Assembly (NCBI GenBank): GCA_008692225.1
Contig: VICG01000009.1
Location: forward strand, 1,876,001-1,940,000
Source of the DNA: Monilinia fructicola
Lineage: Eukaryota > Ascomycota > Leotiomycetes > Helotiales > Sclerotiniaceae
Direction: 5' to 3'
Length of the DNA stretch: 64,000 nucleotides
The notes beneath the pieces were generated by a model that worked only from the letters and a program-made list of their open reading frames with translations, searched no databases and was not told the origin of the DNA. Of this stretch, positions 24,101 through 34,725 are shown in pieces (positions within the stretch are counted from its first letter, which is position 1; each line of letters begins with the position of its first letter). The translations under genes were made by a program, and so were the position numbers.

Positions 24101-27098
24101 CAGCATCATGAAGAATGTACCAAAGATATACGACTGCTCCGCATTTGATGTTTTTGTCAATGATGAACATCTTCCAATAGTTCTGTTGGAGTCACCTTCC
24201 GCGTCAACAGCGCCTGCTACCTCTGGTGGACCTCCGCGACAACTTGATACTGCACTTCTAGATTCCTTATCGGAGAGATGCATGGAAGTTTTGATGCAAG
24301 AACATCATCTAAGAGTCTATTGCGTTATGATCACAGCCCCAAATACTCTCCCAAAAGTTTTGAAATGTGGGCGAAGGGAGATTGGTAACATGCTCTGTCG
24401 TCGAGAATTTGATCTTGGCAATATTCCTTGTGTGCATGTAAAATTTGGGGTTGAACGAGCTGTGCTTAACCTCCCCATTGGTGTCGATCCTATCGGTGGC
24501 ATATGGTCACCGCTGGCTGCTCAAACTCGTGAAGATATATTATCTCCCGGTGACAAGCAATATTCTGGAATTGATCGTCGCGAAGTGGTAATCGATGATC
24601 GAACATCCACACCTCTAAACAACTTCCTAAGCATAGTTGACTTGTTGCAATGGCGTGTGGCGCGACAAGCTGATGAATTATCCTACTGCACCATCGACGG
24701 CCGAGGTAAAGAAGGAAAAGGAATTACCTGGAAAAAATTCGATACGAAAGTGGCCGCAGTAGCTATGTATCTCAAGAACAAGGTCAAGATAAGACAAGGT
24801 GATAACTTGATACTCATGTATACGCACTCGGAGGATTTTGTTTATGCAACACACGCATGTTTTTGCTTGGGAGCGACGGCCATACCTATGGCCCCACTTG
24901 ACCAGAATCGTCTGCACGAAGACGCACCAGCATTTCTACATATGGTTTCAGACTACCATGTGAAGGCTGTTTTGGTCAATCAAGATGTCGACCACCTAAT
25001 GAAACAAAAGGGCGTTTCGCAACATCTCAAACAATCAGCTCAAATTCTCAAGGTATCGTTACCGAGTATATATAATACTTCGAAGCCACCTAAACAAAAT
25101 AATGGCTGCAGAGATCTTGGCCTTACAATGCTACCAGGCTGGGTTCAGCCAGGGTATCCGGCTCTGGTTTGGACATACTGGACCCCTGATCAGCGTAGAA
25201 TCGCTGTACAATTAGGTCATGATACCATCATGGGTATGTGCAAGGTGCAAAAGGAAACCTGTCAGATGACAAGTTCGAGACCTGTTCTTGGATGCGTGCG
25301 AAGTACAACTGGCTTAGGCTTTATCCACAGCATTCTCATGGGTATATTCGTTGGGGCACCAACTTACCTGGTATCTCCTGTCGAATTTGCACAAAATCCA
25401 GTATCACTCTTCTTAACTCTATCGCGGTACAAGGTCAAAGATACTTATGCCACACCGCAAATGCTCGATCATGCAATGGCAGTCATGCCAGGCAAGGGTT
25501 TTACTCTCCATGAATTGAAAAACATGATGATTTCTGCCGAAGGAAGACCTCGAGTTGACGTTTTCCAAAAAGTACGCCTCCATTTTGCGGCGACTGGTCT
25601 TGATCGCACTTCTATTAATACGGTTTATTCGCATGTCCTAAACCCGATGATTGCGTCTCGTTCATACATGTGTATTGAGCCGGTTGAGCTATGGCTGGAC
25701 ACTCGAGCATTGCGTCGGGGTATGGTATATCCTGTTGATCCAGAAGCCAACCCAAAAGCACTCATGGTCCAAGATTCCGGCATGGTTCCTGTGTCCACTC
25801 AAATAGCTATTGTCAATCCCGAAAGTCGTTGTCTTTGTCATGAAGGTGAATACGGTGAAATCTGGGTTGAGTCGGAGGCATGTGTCAAGGCTTTCTACGG
25901 ATCTAAGGATGCTTTCGATTCAGAAAGATTTGATGGACGTACTGTTGATGGCGATCCGAATGTACAATATGTCCGAACGGGGGATCTAGGTTTTCTACAC
26001 AATGTTAGCAGACCCATTGGACCAAACGGTGCTCTAGTCGAGATGCAAGTATTATTCGTTCTAGGCAGCGTTGGAGAAACTTTCGAAATAAATGGCCTCA
26101 GTCATTTCCCAATGGACATTGAGTGTTCTGTGGAGAAATGCCACCGAAATATTGTGCCTGGAGGATGGTGAGTTTACCCGATTGATCTATTGAAATCCAT
26201 TAAACTAACAATATTTAGTGCCGTATTCCAAGCAGGCGGGCTTATTGTTGTACTAGTAGAAGTAGGACGGAAAGCATATCTTGCCTCCATCGTACCAGTC
26301 ATAGTTAATACAATTCTTAACGAACATCAAATCATCGTCGATATCGTCGCTTTTGTCAACAAGGGTGATTTCCCTAGATCAAGACTCGGAGAGAAGCAAC
26401 GAGGCAAAATTCTAGCTACTTGGGTCACACGCAAAATGCGTACAATGGCACAATTTGGCATCCGAGATGCTGAAGGGGGACTTTCGGATGTTACAGAGAC
26501 TATGGAGCCACGCAGCGGTATTCCTAGTGTTCGAAATGGTAGCGTAATTGCGAGCAGTCTCCGCAATGTCGAGCCTGCTCCTCAAATAGTCGAGGCACAG
26601 GAACGCGAGCGTCAGCGTGCGATGTCTCAACATAGCTTTGCTCCTCTACCGACTGGCATATCCGAGATGCCTGCAGACAATTACGATGAACCTCCCATTC
26701 ATTCATCCAATGAAGCAAGCCACGACTTGAGACATAATGATGACACACCCCCTGCAAACCCACAGCCGAGTCGTTTCGAACTTCCAAATCATAATTTTGA
26801 TGGTGGACAAATCAATTTCGATAGCGCATACTCAGAGTTTGTAGTTCCGGGATTTGGTCCTGATGCTGGTGAACCACCGAGAGTTGGACCAAAACCGGGG
26901 ATGGAAATGAATATGGGTACTCAACAAGGCGCGCCTATGTCTAACATTGAGGGGGATAATGTGAATGATCAGTGGAGTTTGCAGAGTCATCAACAGCAAC
27001 AAGAACCTAGGGCTGGAGGGGGTCTGAGAGTGCATAATATGGATGATGATGATGATTGGAAGGATACCTTAATGCATTATAATCGTGCTAATCAATAG
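21197..27098 (+). CDS. DIP2: DIP2/Cmr2-like protein: DMAP1-binding domain plus two FAAL-like AMP-binding domains
   Basis: Four exons (21197-21256, 21398-21420, 21494-26167, 26219-27098) encode 1878 aa, all in frame. Residues 1-40 (ELQARLQELEHELEEGDITE, then YQKRRTFLLSQY) form the DMAP1-binding helix that opens DIP2 proteins. Residues 41 to about 280 are Gln/Ser/Tyr-rich linker. The first adenylate-forming-like domain runs about 290-1010, with a degenerate core motif (EFSRAPTGDLRGVVMSH). The second runs about 1070-1690, and its core (WTYWTPDQRRIAV) lacks the usual Ser/Thr/Gly loop. The C-terminal tail is disordered and ends in an acidic DDDDDW stretch. Yeast Cmr2 and animal DIP2 are known to control a subset of diacylglycerols, and a role in DAG homeostasis is inferred here. 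Reading is clean over 5.6 kb of coding sequence. A 23-nt micro-exon (exon 2) decides the join. Confidence 0.93.
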
Positions 27099-28243
27099 AG
27101 AGATTGGGAAGAGAAGACGGTTGGCGTGTATGTGATTTTGAGGAGAAATGGAGAGAAATTAGGGGATAAGGAAGGAAATATGATTCATAGAGAGGAGGGG
27201 AATTGGGGGGAGAGGTTGAATGCAAGGGATTTAACACTCTCATGACTGTGTCTTTTTTCGGGGAGGGGCATTTCCCGAACAGGGAGTTGTTATATGAATT
27301 GATAGGCATTTGGGAAAGGTTGAGATCATTGATGGAGCACTACACTTGGTTTTATGATATGATACAAATAAAAGCATCCTTCTTGTAAATGAATTGAGAT
27401 GAAATGAGACGAAACGAGAGAATGAATATATATTGATGAGACGGTATAACACTAGTAAAACTATGACTGGTCTGTAGTCCCTTCCATGATGACATCTCTA
27501 ACGAAGCCAATGTCCTTCTCAAGTGACTCGTTGGTTTGTAGACACTCTAGATTCAAGGTAGTCGGTGATGGCACCTTGCATGATATGCATCAAATAGTTG
27601 CAGTAGTGTATTTAGATACCTACGGCGATCCCGAGGCCCAGTTTCTCGGGTTTCCCGAATTTGAAGAAGTTAATGAACGGCTCTCAACATACTAATCAAA
27701 TGAGGACTCAATTCATTGCAAACCATGCGACAAGAAGCAAGGTAATAAAACAATCAAAAACAATCAATCTCAAAATATATCCTAACCATTATAAGTCCAC
27801 ACCGGAACCGCTCAAATCACGTGGAGACCGTATACCAACCCGTACCTTCCTTCCATTGTGACTCTTCCGTTTGCCAAATCCAAGAATTTTACATCTCGAG
27901 AACAAAGAGAAGAAAAAGCAATATTTGACGAATACCAAACACAAAGAAGAAGATGCCGTAATTGACATTGGAATGCAGCTAAGTATTTCGTGCGAGTCAA
28001 CGAAAGACAAAGAGGAGAAGAAGGTGTTAAAAGGCAGCAAGGCGTTCCAGCTTCAGTCCTCCGGGGTACAACATATATTATAGCAGTACACGAAGTGATC
28101 AATACGCGGGACGAAAACCTTTGCCCTGCAAGGAGCGAGGGAGGGAGTATATTTTACTGGGACGCTTTATTTTCCACTGCGGTTTGAAGATCGATGTAAT
28201 ATATGTCTAATATTGGAACAAAGAAATAGAGAAGAGGAGCATA
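27099..28243. other. Spacer between the DIP2-like gene and PDE1
   Basis: No supported gene. The first part is the probable 3' UTR of the DIP2-like gene. The last few hundred bases before 28244 probably hold the PDE1 promoter, although no clear TATA box was seen. Confidence 0.5.
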
Positions 28244-30395
28244 ATGGCGGCACATATTGAGGAGCCCGTGGACAGCAATACCAGCAGCTCTTTCCAGGTT
28301 ATTGTTTTGGTGAGTTGTTTTATTTTCCGATTTCTCATATAGTATTCGTTTTTGTATGCATGCGATATTTTGCCTGTCTTCTGTTTTCTTCTCTTTTGCT
28401 TCTTGGTTCTTCGTCCGCTTCATTTCGAGAGAGGAGGCAGCGCGAAAAACTACCTGTCGAGGAGATGTCAGTGCGCATGAATGAGGATTAAGGGTACGTA
28501 CGAGTACGTCATAATATGCACTTGAAATCGATTGGATACTTGTACTGGCTGCCTCTCTTGTTGTTGATGTCGGTTGAATGGCTTTGTTCGGATGGGCATG
28601 CATATTCCAAACCCAAACCCAAACCCAAAGTCTGGGTATTTTCCGATCAAGGAACTGTGCGAGAATCACGTGAATATATGTATATGTATGCATACTTTTT
28701 AGGGTGTTGGTAGAAGTATCTCCGTTGGAGTATAAGCAGAGGATTAGTTTTCAATTGTGTGTCTTGTTCTTGGCTGGAGAGTATTCTGGGCTTCCCAATA
28801 AAGTTCCTTTGTTTGATAGAAGTGGTTGCCACTACGGCCGAGACCTTCACATGAAGCACCTGTGGGAATAATGCTAATATTTACATTCAATAGGGTGCAG
28901 GCGGAGGGCCTATGGAAGACAACTGTACTGCATTATTAGTACGATCAACTACGCAAGGATGGACCAAAGGCTCGTTGCTCGCTGTAGACGCTGGAGTCCA
29001 TCTCTCAGCTATTGATCGACTCCTCCGACATTACGACCCTTTACCATCCGAACGACCACATAGACTCCACTCCGGCGTCTTAGCTGGGCTGCTACTCCCT
29101 CATAAAACTACCGCTGCAAATTCAGCCCATATAGCACGTAACATTGTCGGTGCTCATCTCATCACCCATCCCCATCTTGACCATATTTCAGGTGGGATAA
29201 TCAGCACTGCATGTCCCAGTTCCAAACCCAGGAAAATTGCGGGTTTGCAGAGTACGATTGAAGCCTTGAAAAATCATATTTTCAATGATGTGATTTGGCC
29301 GAATCTCTCCGATGAGGATGGTGGAGTGGGATTGGTGACCTTTATGAGGTTGAATTCGGGAGGTTCGTCTGTTCTGGGGGATGGGGTTACTAAAGGGTAT
29401 ATGGAAGTTGCAGAAGGACTTTGTGTCAAGTCTTGGGAGGTTAGTCATGGGAATTGCGCCGGGGATTTTCCTTGTACGTATCCCCTATCATTATTTTTTA
29501 TGAGGTTTGCTCTCAGATTGAGAGTTCTTCGTGTCTCTATATAAGCCACTTGCCCTTAATTATTCGCAGTACATCATCCTGATAACTTTCACAATCTTCA
29601 GATCGCAATCTCCATGCTGGTTCTGATATCCTCAGCACCCCCGTGAGCCCCAGAAGACCCAGCATACAATCACAACGTGGCTACCCGACCCCCCTTCCCT
29701 CCGAACACAATTCCAAATCTGGCGACACTCCCAACCTCTCTCCCACACAACCAGACCGGGCCCGCGCCTATACTAGCTCTGCATTCTTCATCCACGATGT
29801 CGCCAGCGGCGAAGAAATCCTAATCTGGGGCGACGTGGAACCGGATTCTATTTCTTCCAATCCACGTAATAAACAAGTATGGATCGATGCCGCACCTAAA
29901 ATCGCGGCTGGTAAATTAAAAGGTATTTTTATCGAATGTTCATACGATGACAGTCGACCGGATGAGATGCTATTCGGACATTTGAATCCCCGCTACGTGA
30001 TTGAAGAATTAGAAGTCCTAGCCGCCGAAGTAGAAAGATACCGCGACCACGGCGGTTTGAGGTATCGCCGTGGCTCAAATTCCTCTCCTACATCCGATCT
30101 AACCTACACACAAAAACACATGGCTTTGCGTGAAAAAAGAGAACTAGGATGCCGTCCCCCGCTTTTGTCGAGCACTGCCCGGAAAAATGTGAGTGGGGGT
30201 TCGGTGTCCTGTCACGACTCAAAGGGGTATCCATTGAAGGGAGTGAAGGTTGTACTGATACATCTGAAGGAGAGGTTGGATGACGGGGAGGAGCTGAGAG
30301 ATGTTATACTGAGGGAGATAAAGGAATACGAGGAGGAGGTTAAGCTCGGGTGCGAGTTTTTAGTTAGTGAGCACGGGATGAGTGTTAATTTTTGA
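28244..30395 (+). CDS. PDE1: Low-affinity 3',5'-cyclic-nucleotide phosphodiesterase (class II, metallo-beta-lactamase fold)
   Basis: Three exons, 28244-28309, 28894-29473 and 29602-30395, give 479 aa in frame. The first strand (FQVIVLGAGGGPMEDN) crosses intron 1. The class II PDE signature T-H114-P-H116-L-D118-H119-ISGG supplies metal ligands. H207 in WEVSHG and D in IWGDVEPD follow, and LFGHLNP near the C terminus supplies a further His. The Ser/Pro-rich insertion after exon 2 (about residues 217-260) is common in fungal Pde1. It hydrolyses cAMP and so damps cAMP-PKA signalling. Intron 1 is 584 nt, unusually long for this window, and intron 2 is 128 nt. The acceptor at 29601 was chosen because other nearby AGs lead to a stop. 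The gene is convergent with the flavin-reductase-like gene downstream. Confidence 0.93.
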
Positions 30396-30742
30396 GGGCG
30401 CGATCTTGAGGCGTTTTCTTTGGAGGCTGGATGGATGGATGGGATGGGTCTGGGTAGTCTTGTGTGAGTAGGGCGTTTGTGCACTCAACTAGGAGGGCTA
30501 CGGATCTTTTTTTTGATTGGAGTTTATCTATGGGAGCGTGGCTGGCTGGCTATATTCTTGATGTCTCACGACAGAGTATATAGGCGTTAGGGATTTGCAA
30601 CGGGGTATAAAATTTGCAATGTGAATGTTGGATAAAGTAGCTTATGTATATATCTATATACTCGAGTAGTGCTTTCTATCTATTTCCCTATCAATTCTCT
30701 CAACAAGTCTTGAAATCTATGACTTGCACAACAAATCTAAAA

Positions 30743-31636
30743 TCACTGTCCCTCAAGTTTTGCCTTTACCAATTTCTTTGCTTCTTCATCCTTTCCAACC
30801 ACCGTATCGTAATCCGGTCTGGGAAGTTCCACACCCTGTGTAGTCCTTCCATAAGTAATCCCACCCAATCTGGAAATCGGCTTCAAAACCGCGGGATCAA
30901 CAATGTTTTTCTCCTTATTAATAGCATTTTCCCTGACCCAAAATCTCGTCCCCTCAACAACAGCAAGAACACCGGTCTTCTTTCCTGGCGTCGCTCTACT
31001 CTCATACTCCTTCAAACTCTCCAACTTCCCCTCGACACTAAAATGCGCTTCCGCAACCCGACTCGCCTTTACCGTCTTGCTCTCCGCGGGGCTAAGTCCA
31101 CTAAACGCCCATTCTGATTCGCCATATGGTGCGTTGATCGATGTCGCATTTGCGGCCTCGATAAAATGCTCCGAGATGATATTGATGGTGCATTCACCCG
31201 TCTCCTTGAGATTCTTGAGCGAATCCTTCGCATTCTCCAGTCCACCCGCATACCCCAGTGTAAAGAGGGGTGGGTCATGGTTGATCATGTTGAAGTAGCT
31301 AAAGGGGGCCAAGTTTGTCGATTTGCCATCGGCGCTTCGCGTGCTGACGAAGCCGATGGGCCGCGGGATGATGGAAGAGATGAGGAGCTTGTAGTTGTAG
31401 ACGGCGGGCCGGCCCTCCTCGTAGGGGTCGATTTCGACGTGCGGCACCTGCAGCGATGCGCCGTTGTCGTTGGCGCCCGATCCGAGCTTCCAGGATGGAG
31501 AGACGGTCTGCGTGAGGTTCCAGGATTGGGAGCCGTCCCAGGGTGCGCGGGAGGCTTCGACGGATTTGAAGTCTGGGTGTGGGTTGCGGTTGATGAGCTT
31601 TTCGGCATCGGCGCGCTGTTGGGTCGAGGAAGACAT
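30743..31636 (-). CDS. Flavin reductase-like (FMN-binding split barrel) domain protein
   Basis: Intronless, 297 aa. The core from about residue 80 (YNYKLLISSIIPRPIGFVST, then TNLAPFSYFNMINHDPPLFT) is the classic start of the flavin-reductase-like split barrel, where the SIIPRPI and APFS segments contact FMN. KDSLKNLKETGECTINI and a conserved INAPYGESEW block follow, as in the fungal cytosolic members. The C-terminal part (GITYGRTTQGVELPRPDY) is also typical. The physiological electron acceptor is unknown. The 3' end faces PDE1 across 347 bp, which shows no other gene. Confidence 0.9.
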   Translation of the reverse strand: MSSSTQQRADAEKLINRNPHPDFKSVEASRAPWDGSQSWNLTQTVSPSWKLGSGANDNGASLQVPHVEIDPYEEGRPAVYNYKLLISSIIPRPIGFVSTRSADGKSTNLAPFSYFNMINHDPPLFTLGYAGGLENAKDSLKNLKETGECTINIISEHFIEAANATSINAPYGESEWAFSGLSPAESKTVKASRVAEAHFSVEGKLESLKEYESRATPGKKTGVLAVVEGTRFWVRENAINKEKNIVDPAVLKPISRLGGITYGRTTQGVELPRPDYDTVVGKDEEAKKLVKAKLEGQ

Positions 31637-32727
31637 TTTGGAGTTGGGGGGAGGAGGCTGAGGCTTGACGGTTGTTGATTTGCGAGAGGCTTGAAGAGGG
31701 AGGTTTGTCTTGAGTGAGGGACTATGGATGGATGGGATTAGCGAACGAGCGAGCTACTGTCCTTGGTGGCGAGGTATTAGGACTAGGTGCTGGGTGAAGC
31801 TTGTCTAGAGTGAATGGAATACACACCGGATTGCAGTCTGCAGAGGTGATCTTAGTCCCAAGTATCTAATTGACATTGACGATTAATTTATACAAAGAGC
31901 AAACGCAACATATACAAGAATCCCCGTTATGGATTTTGCAATCCCGATGATGGTAACGGTAACTCAAATGTTCTATCGTTCCGCCACTAGATTTCGTCAC
32001 AGCGGCTTTGATTCCGCTCTTGGAAGCTGCGGATGGACAGGGGGTTGAATTTGAAGCTAGAGCGATTGAAGATGATAAGGATGGATGACCCCGCATTGGT
32101 GGATCACTGGTGGAGATGATAAGAGAGAGGACAATAAAAGGGGAGAGGGGGGAAGCTTGGGATGCTTGGGAAGCTATTGCAATTGATTGGGAAGGAGGGA
32201 AGGAGGGAAGGAGGGAAGGAGGGAAGGAGGGAAGGAGGGAAGGAGGGAAGGGGAAAGGCCAAGGGAAAGGAAAGGGAAAGAACAAGACAATGGATGTGAC
32301 AACATGGCGGCAGCACAGTAACATGGCTCGGGTCAGGTGAATTTATATTCTTGATCTTGATAACAACAATAATAGATCAGGTGATAGCATACAGGTAAGG
32401 TTGTTGTCACATAAGCACAACTGGTTTATTATTGAAGCTATTCAGAAGCCCATAACACTGCAACGACAATAATACGTCGAGAAGGTTGAAATCATACAAT
32501 ATCTCAGATACCTACCTACTAGAGAGTGGATTGGTCATCTTTATCCATCTCCTGACAAATAAAAGTTACACTGAGGATATATCCTTCGCTTCTACCAATC
32601 AAGTCTATCAAATAAGCGTATCGCACCGGTGTACTTTTGAAAGAATCGACAACTTTGAGCAACGATATCAAACAGGGAACATCACGAGCAAGAGCCAGCC
32701 TTCACATCGACAAGAAGCTGTACAAAA
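31637..32727. other. Divergent spacer with a GGAAGGAG microsatellite
   Basis: About 1.1 kb between the divergent starts at 31636 and 32728. Apart from the octamer repeat at 32189-32251, nothing coding is supported. The 32110-32340 frames on both strands are products of that repeat. Confidence 0.55.
32189..32251. repeat. (GGAAGGAG)n octamer microsatellite
   Basis: About 7-8 perfect copies of GGAAGGAG in tandem, purine-only on the plus strand. It lies in the spacer between two divergently transcribed genes, about 0.5 kb from either start. Confidence 0.9.
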
Positions 32728-34316
32728 ATGGATTCCCTTCCAACTAAGCTCTCCTCCCTCAGTCTAGCGCCCGGTGTTCAAACCTTTAAACTCGGAGACT
32801 GGAAGCTCCAGTCCGGTCGAGAGATTCCCGATGCCCATATCGCATATAGAACGTTTGGAGACCCGAGCTCCCCAGCTATTATCTACCCTTCTTGGTTCTC
32901 GGGTGGTGAGTTTGAAGCTGCTTATACCCATCTAGCGCGATTGGAGCAAGGGAGTCACCTCTCAGCCTGAGAGAGATAAGATATCAGACACTGATAAACC
33001 TCATATAGCCATCGCAGACAACGAATGGCTTATCGGAGAAGACCAAGCATTGAATCCCAAGAAATACTTCATCATCATCACCGCACTCTTCGGAAACGGA
33101 GAATCAAGCGTAAGTTTCTCCTCCTCCTCCTCCCCCGCTCCCAAAACCTCGCTTCATTCTCAATCCCGACATCCAATAGTCACCATCCAATTCCAGCATC
33201 TCCCCCTTCCCCAAAGTAACATTCTACGACAACGTCCGTGCCCAACATACTCTCGTCACTTCTCATCTAGGCATCAACCAAGCCCGTGCCGTCCTTGGCT
33301 GGTCCATGGGCGCAGGTCAAGCTTACCAATGGGCTACCAGCTACCCCTCATTCATGGACATATGCGTCCCCTTTTGCGGGTCCGCCAAAACAGCCCTTCA
33401 CAATCAAGTTTTCCTAGAAGGTGTCAAATCTGCTCTACTAGCCGCCAAGGGCATTTCGAGCGCAGGATCCAAGGAAGGTGCCGTGGTGACCGATCGGGGA
33501 GAAGAAGTGAGGGTATGGACTAGAGAGGAACGAGAGGTGGGATTGAAAGCATTTGGGAGGGGCTATGCAGGGTGGGGATTTAGTCAGGTGAGTACTGTAT
33601 GGTTGAGGTTAAGATTATGAGATGACCTGGGTGGGAGAGAAAGATGGCGATGATGAGCGTGAGAATGCTGAGATTGTTGCAGGCGTTCTATAGAGAGGAG
33701 CTATACAAGACTGTTCTGGGCTTCAAGGATCTAGAGGATTTCATGAAGAATTTTTGGGAGAAATGGGCGCTTTCGAAAGGTATCCCTTGCTCCATATCGT
33801 CCCTTTTCTTCTTCTCAACCCCTCTCATTTATTCCCTGCTTTCCTCCTCCCCGACCCCTACCCACACACTCTCCTTATCCTTCCACCCTCCCCCCTCACT
33901 AACAACCCCCCCCAAAAGACCCCGAAAACCTCCTAACCATGCTCCACACCTGGCAATCGGGCGACGTCTCCGCCCAATCCCCCTACAATGGCGACTTCGC
34001 CGCCGCCCTACAAGCCATCCAAGCCCAAACCCTCGTTCTACCTGGGCAAACCGATTTGTATTTCCCGTACGTATCATTTTTTCTCATCTCCCTCTCCCTT
34101 CTCCATCTCTCTTTCTTCCCCCTTTCCCATCCAAAAGCCCCTCCCCTAACCTCAAATAGACCGGAAGACTCCGCCATCGAGATTTCCCTCATGCGCCCGG
34201 GAATCGGAAAACTCGACGTCTTCCCGAGCATCTGGGGACATTGGGCTGGGGGACCGGGCGATAGCAAGGAAGATGTGAAGTGGCTGAATGAAAAGTTGGT
34301 GGAGGTTGGACTGTGA
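32728..34316 (+). CDS. Alpha/beta-hydrolase of the homoserine O-acetyltransferase (MetX-like) family
   Basis: Six exons (32728-32905, 33009-33109, 33180-33587, 33683-33779, 33919-34066, 34160-34316) sum to 362 aa in frame. The early YRTFGDPSSPAIIYPSWFSG block and the nucleophile elbow GWSMGAGQAY (Ser at about 135) are typical of MetX-like acyltransferases. LVLPGQTDLYFP gives the acid (Asp at about 307) and IWGHWAGGPG gives the His (about 338). The family transfers acetyl or other acyl groups to hydroxyls, but many fungal members are not the methionine-pathway Met2 and have unknown substrates. The lid region differs from true Met2 as I recall it, so I would not assign methionine synthesis. The five introns are 70-139 nt and all use GT...AG. 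The gene is convergent with the DUF3074 gene. Confidence 0.87.
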
Positions 34317-34725
34317 GTTATGGTTGGATGGGGTGGGGGGAGTGGACGATATGAATCTAATCTTTGGAACCGGTTGAGCAAGCGCGAGAACTCGGTCGTG
34401 AGCAAGGAAGTGAGGAAGCAAGGAAGCAAAGCAATGGAAAATGAGCAATGAGCCAGCTCCCTAGGTAACGTGCGAGCAGGAAGCATCGGTGATTATAATC
34501 AATTTCTATCCCACACAACTGTTACGTGTATGTATGTGCATGTAAATTCCTCCCGCTTTGTACTGTATACCATATTCAAGTACCCCGCAATATCATATCT
34601 CTCACTCCAGAAGGAAACGCCGTATCCAAATCGCTGGATCCAAAGCGCCAACCCAAGGATCAATAAATCCGCCAAACCAAAGCAACCCAACCCAACCCCT
34701 TACCTACCCCTCCCACAATCACCAC

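Noticed and set aside
28154..28693. Minus-strand frame of 179 codons inside PDE1 intron 1
   Set aside because: It overlaps PDE1 exon 1, contains low-complexity VWVWVW sequence and has no recognisable domain.
32110..32340. Glu/Gly/Lys-rich frame and its antisense Pro/Ser counterparts
   Set aside because: Products of the GGAAGGAG microsatellite.
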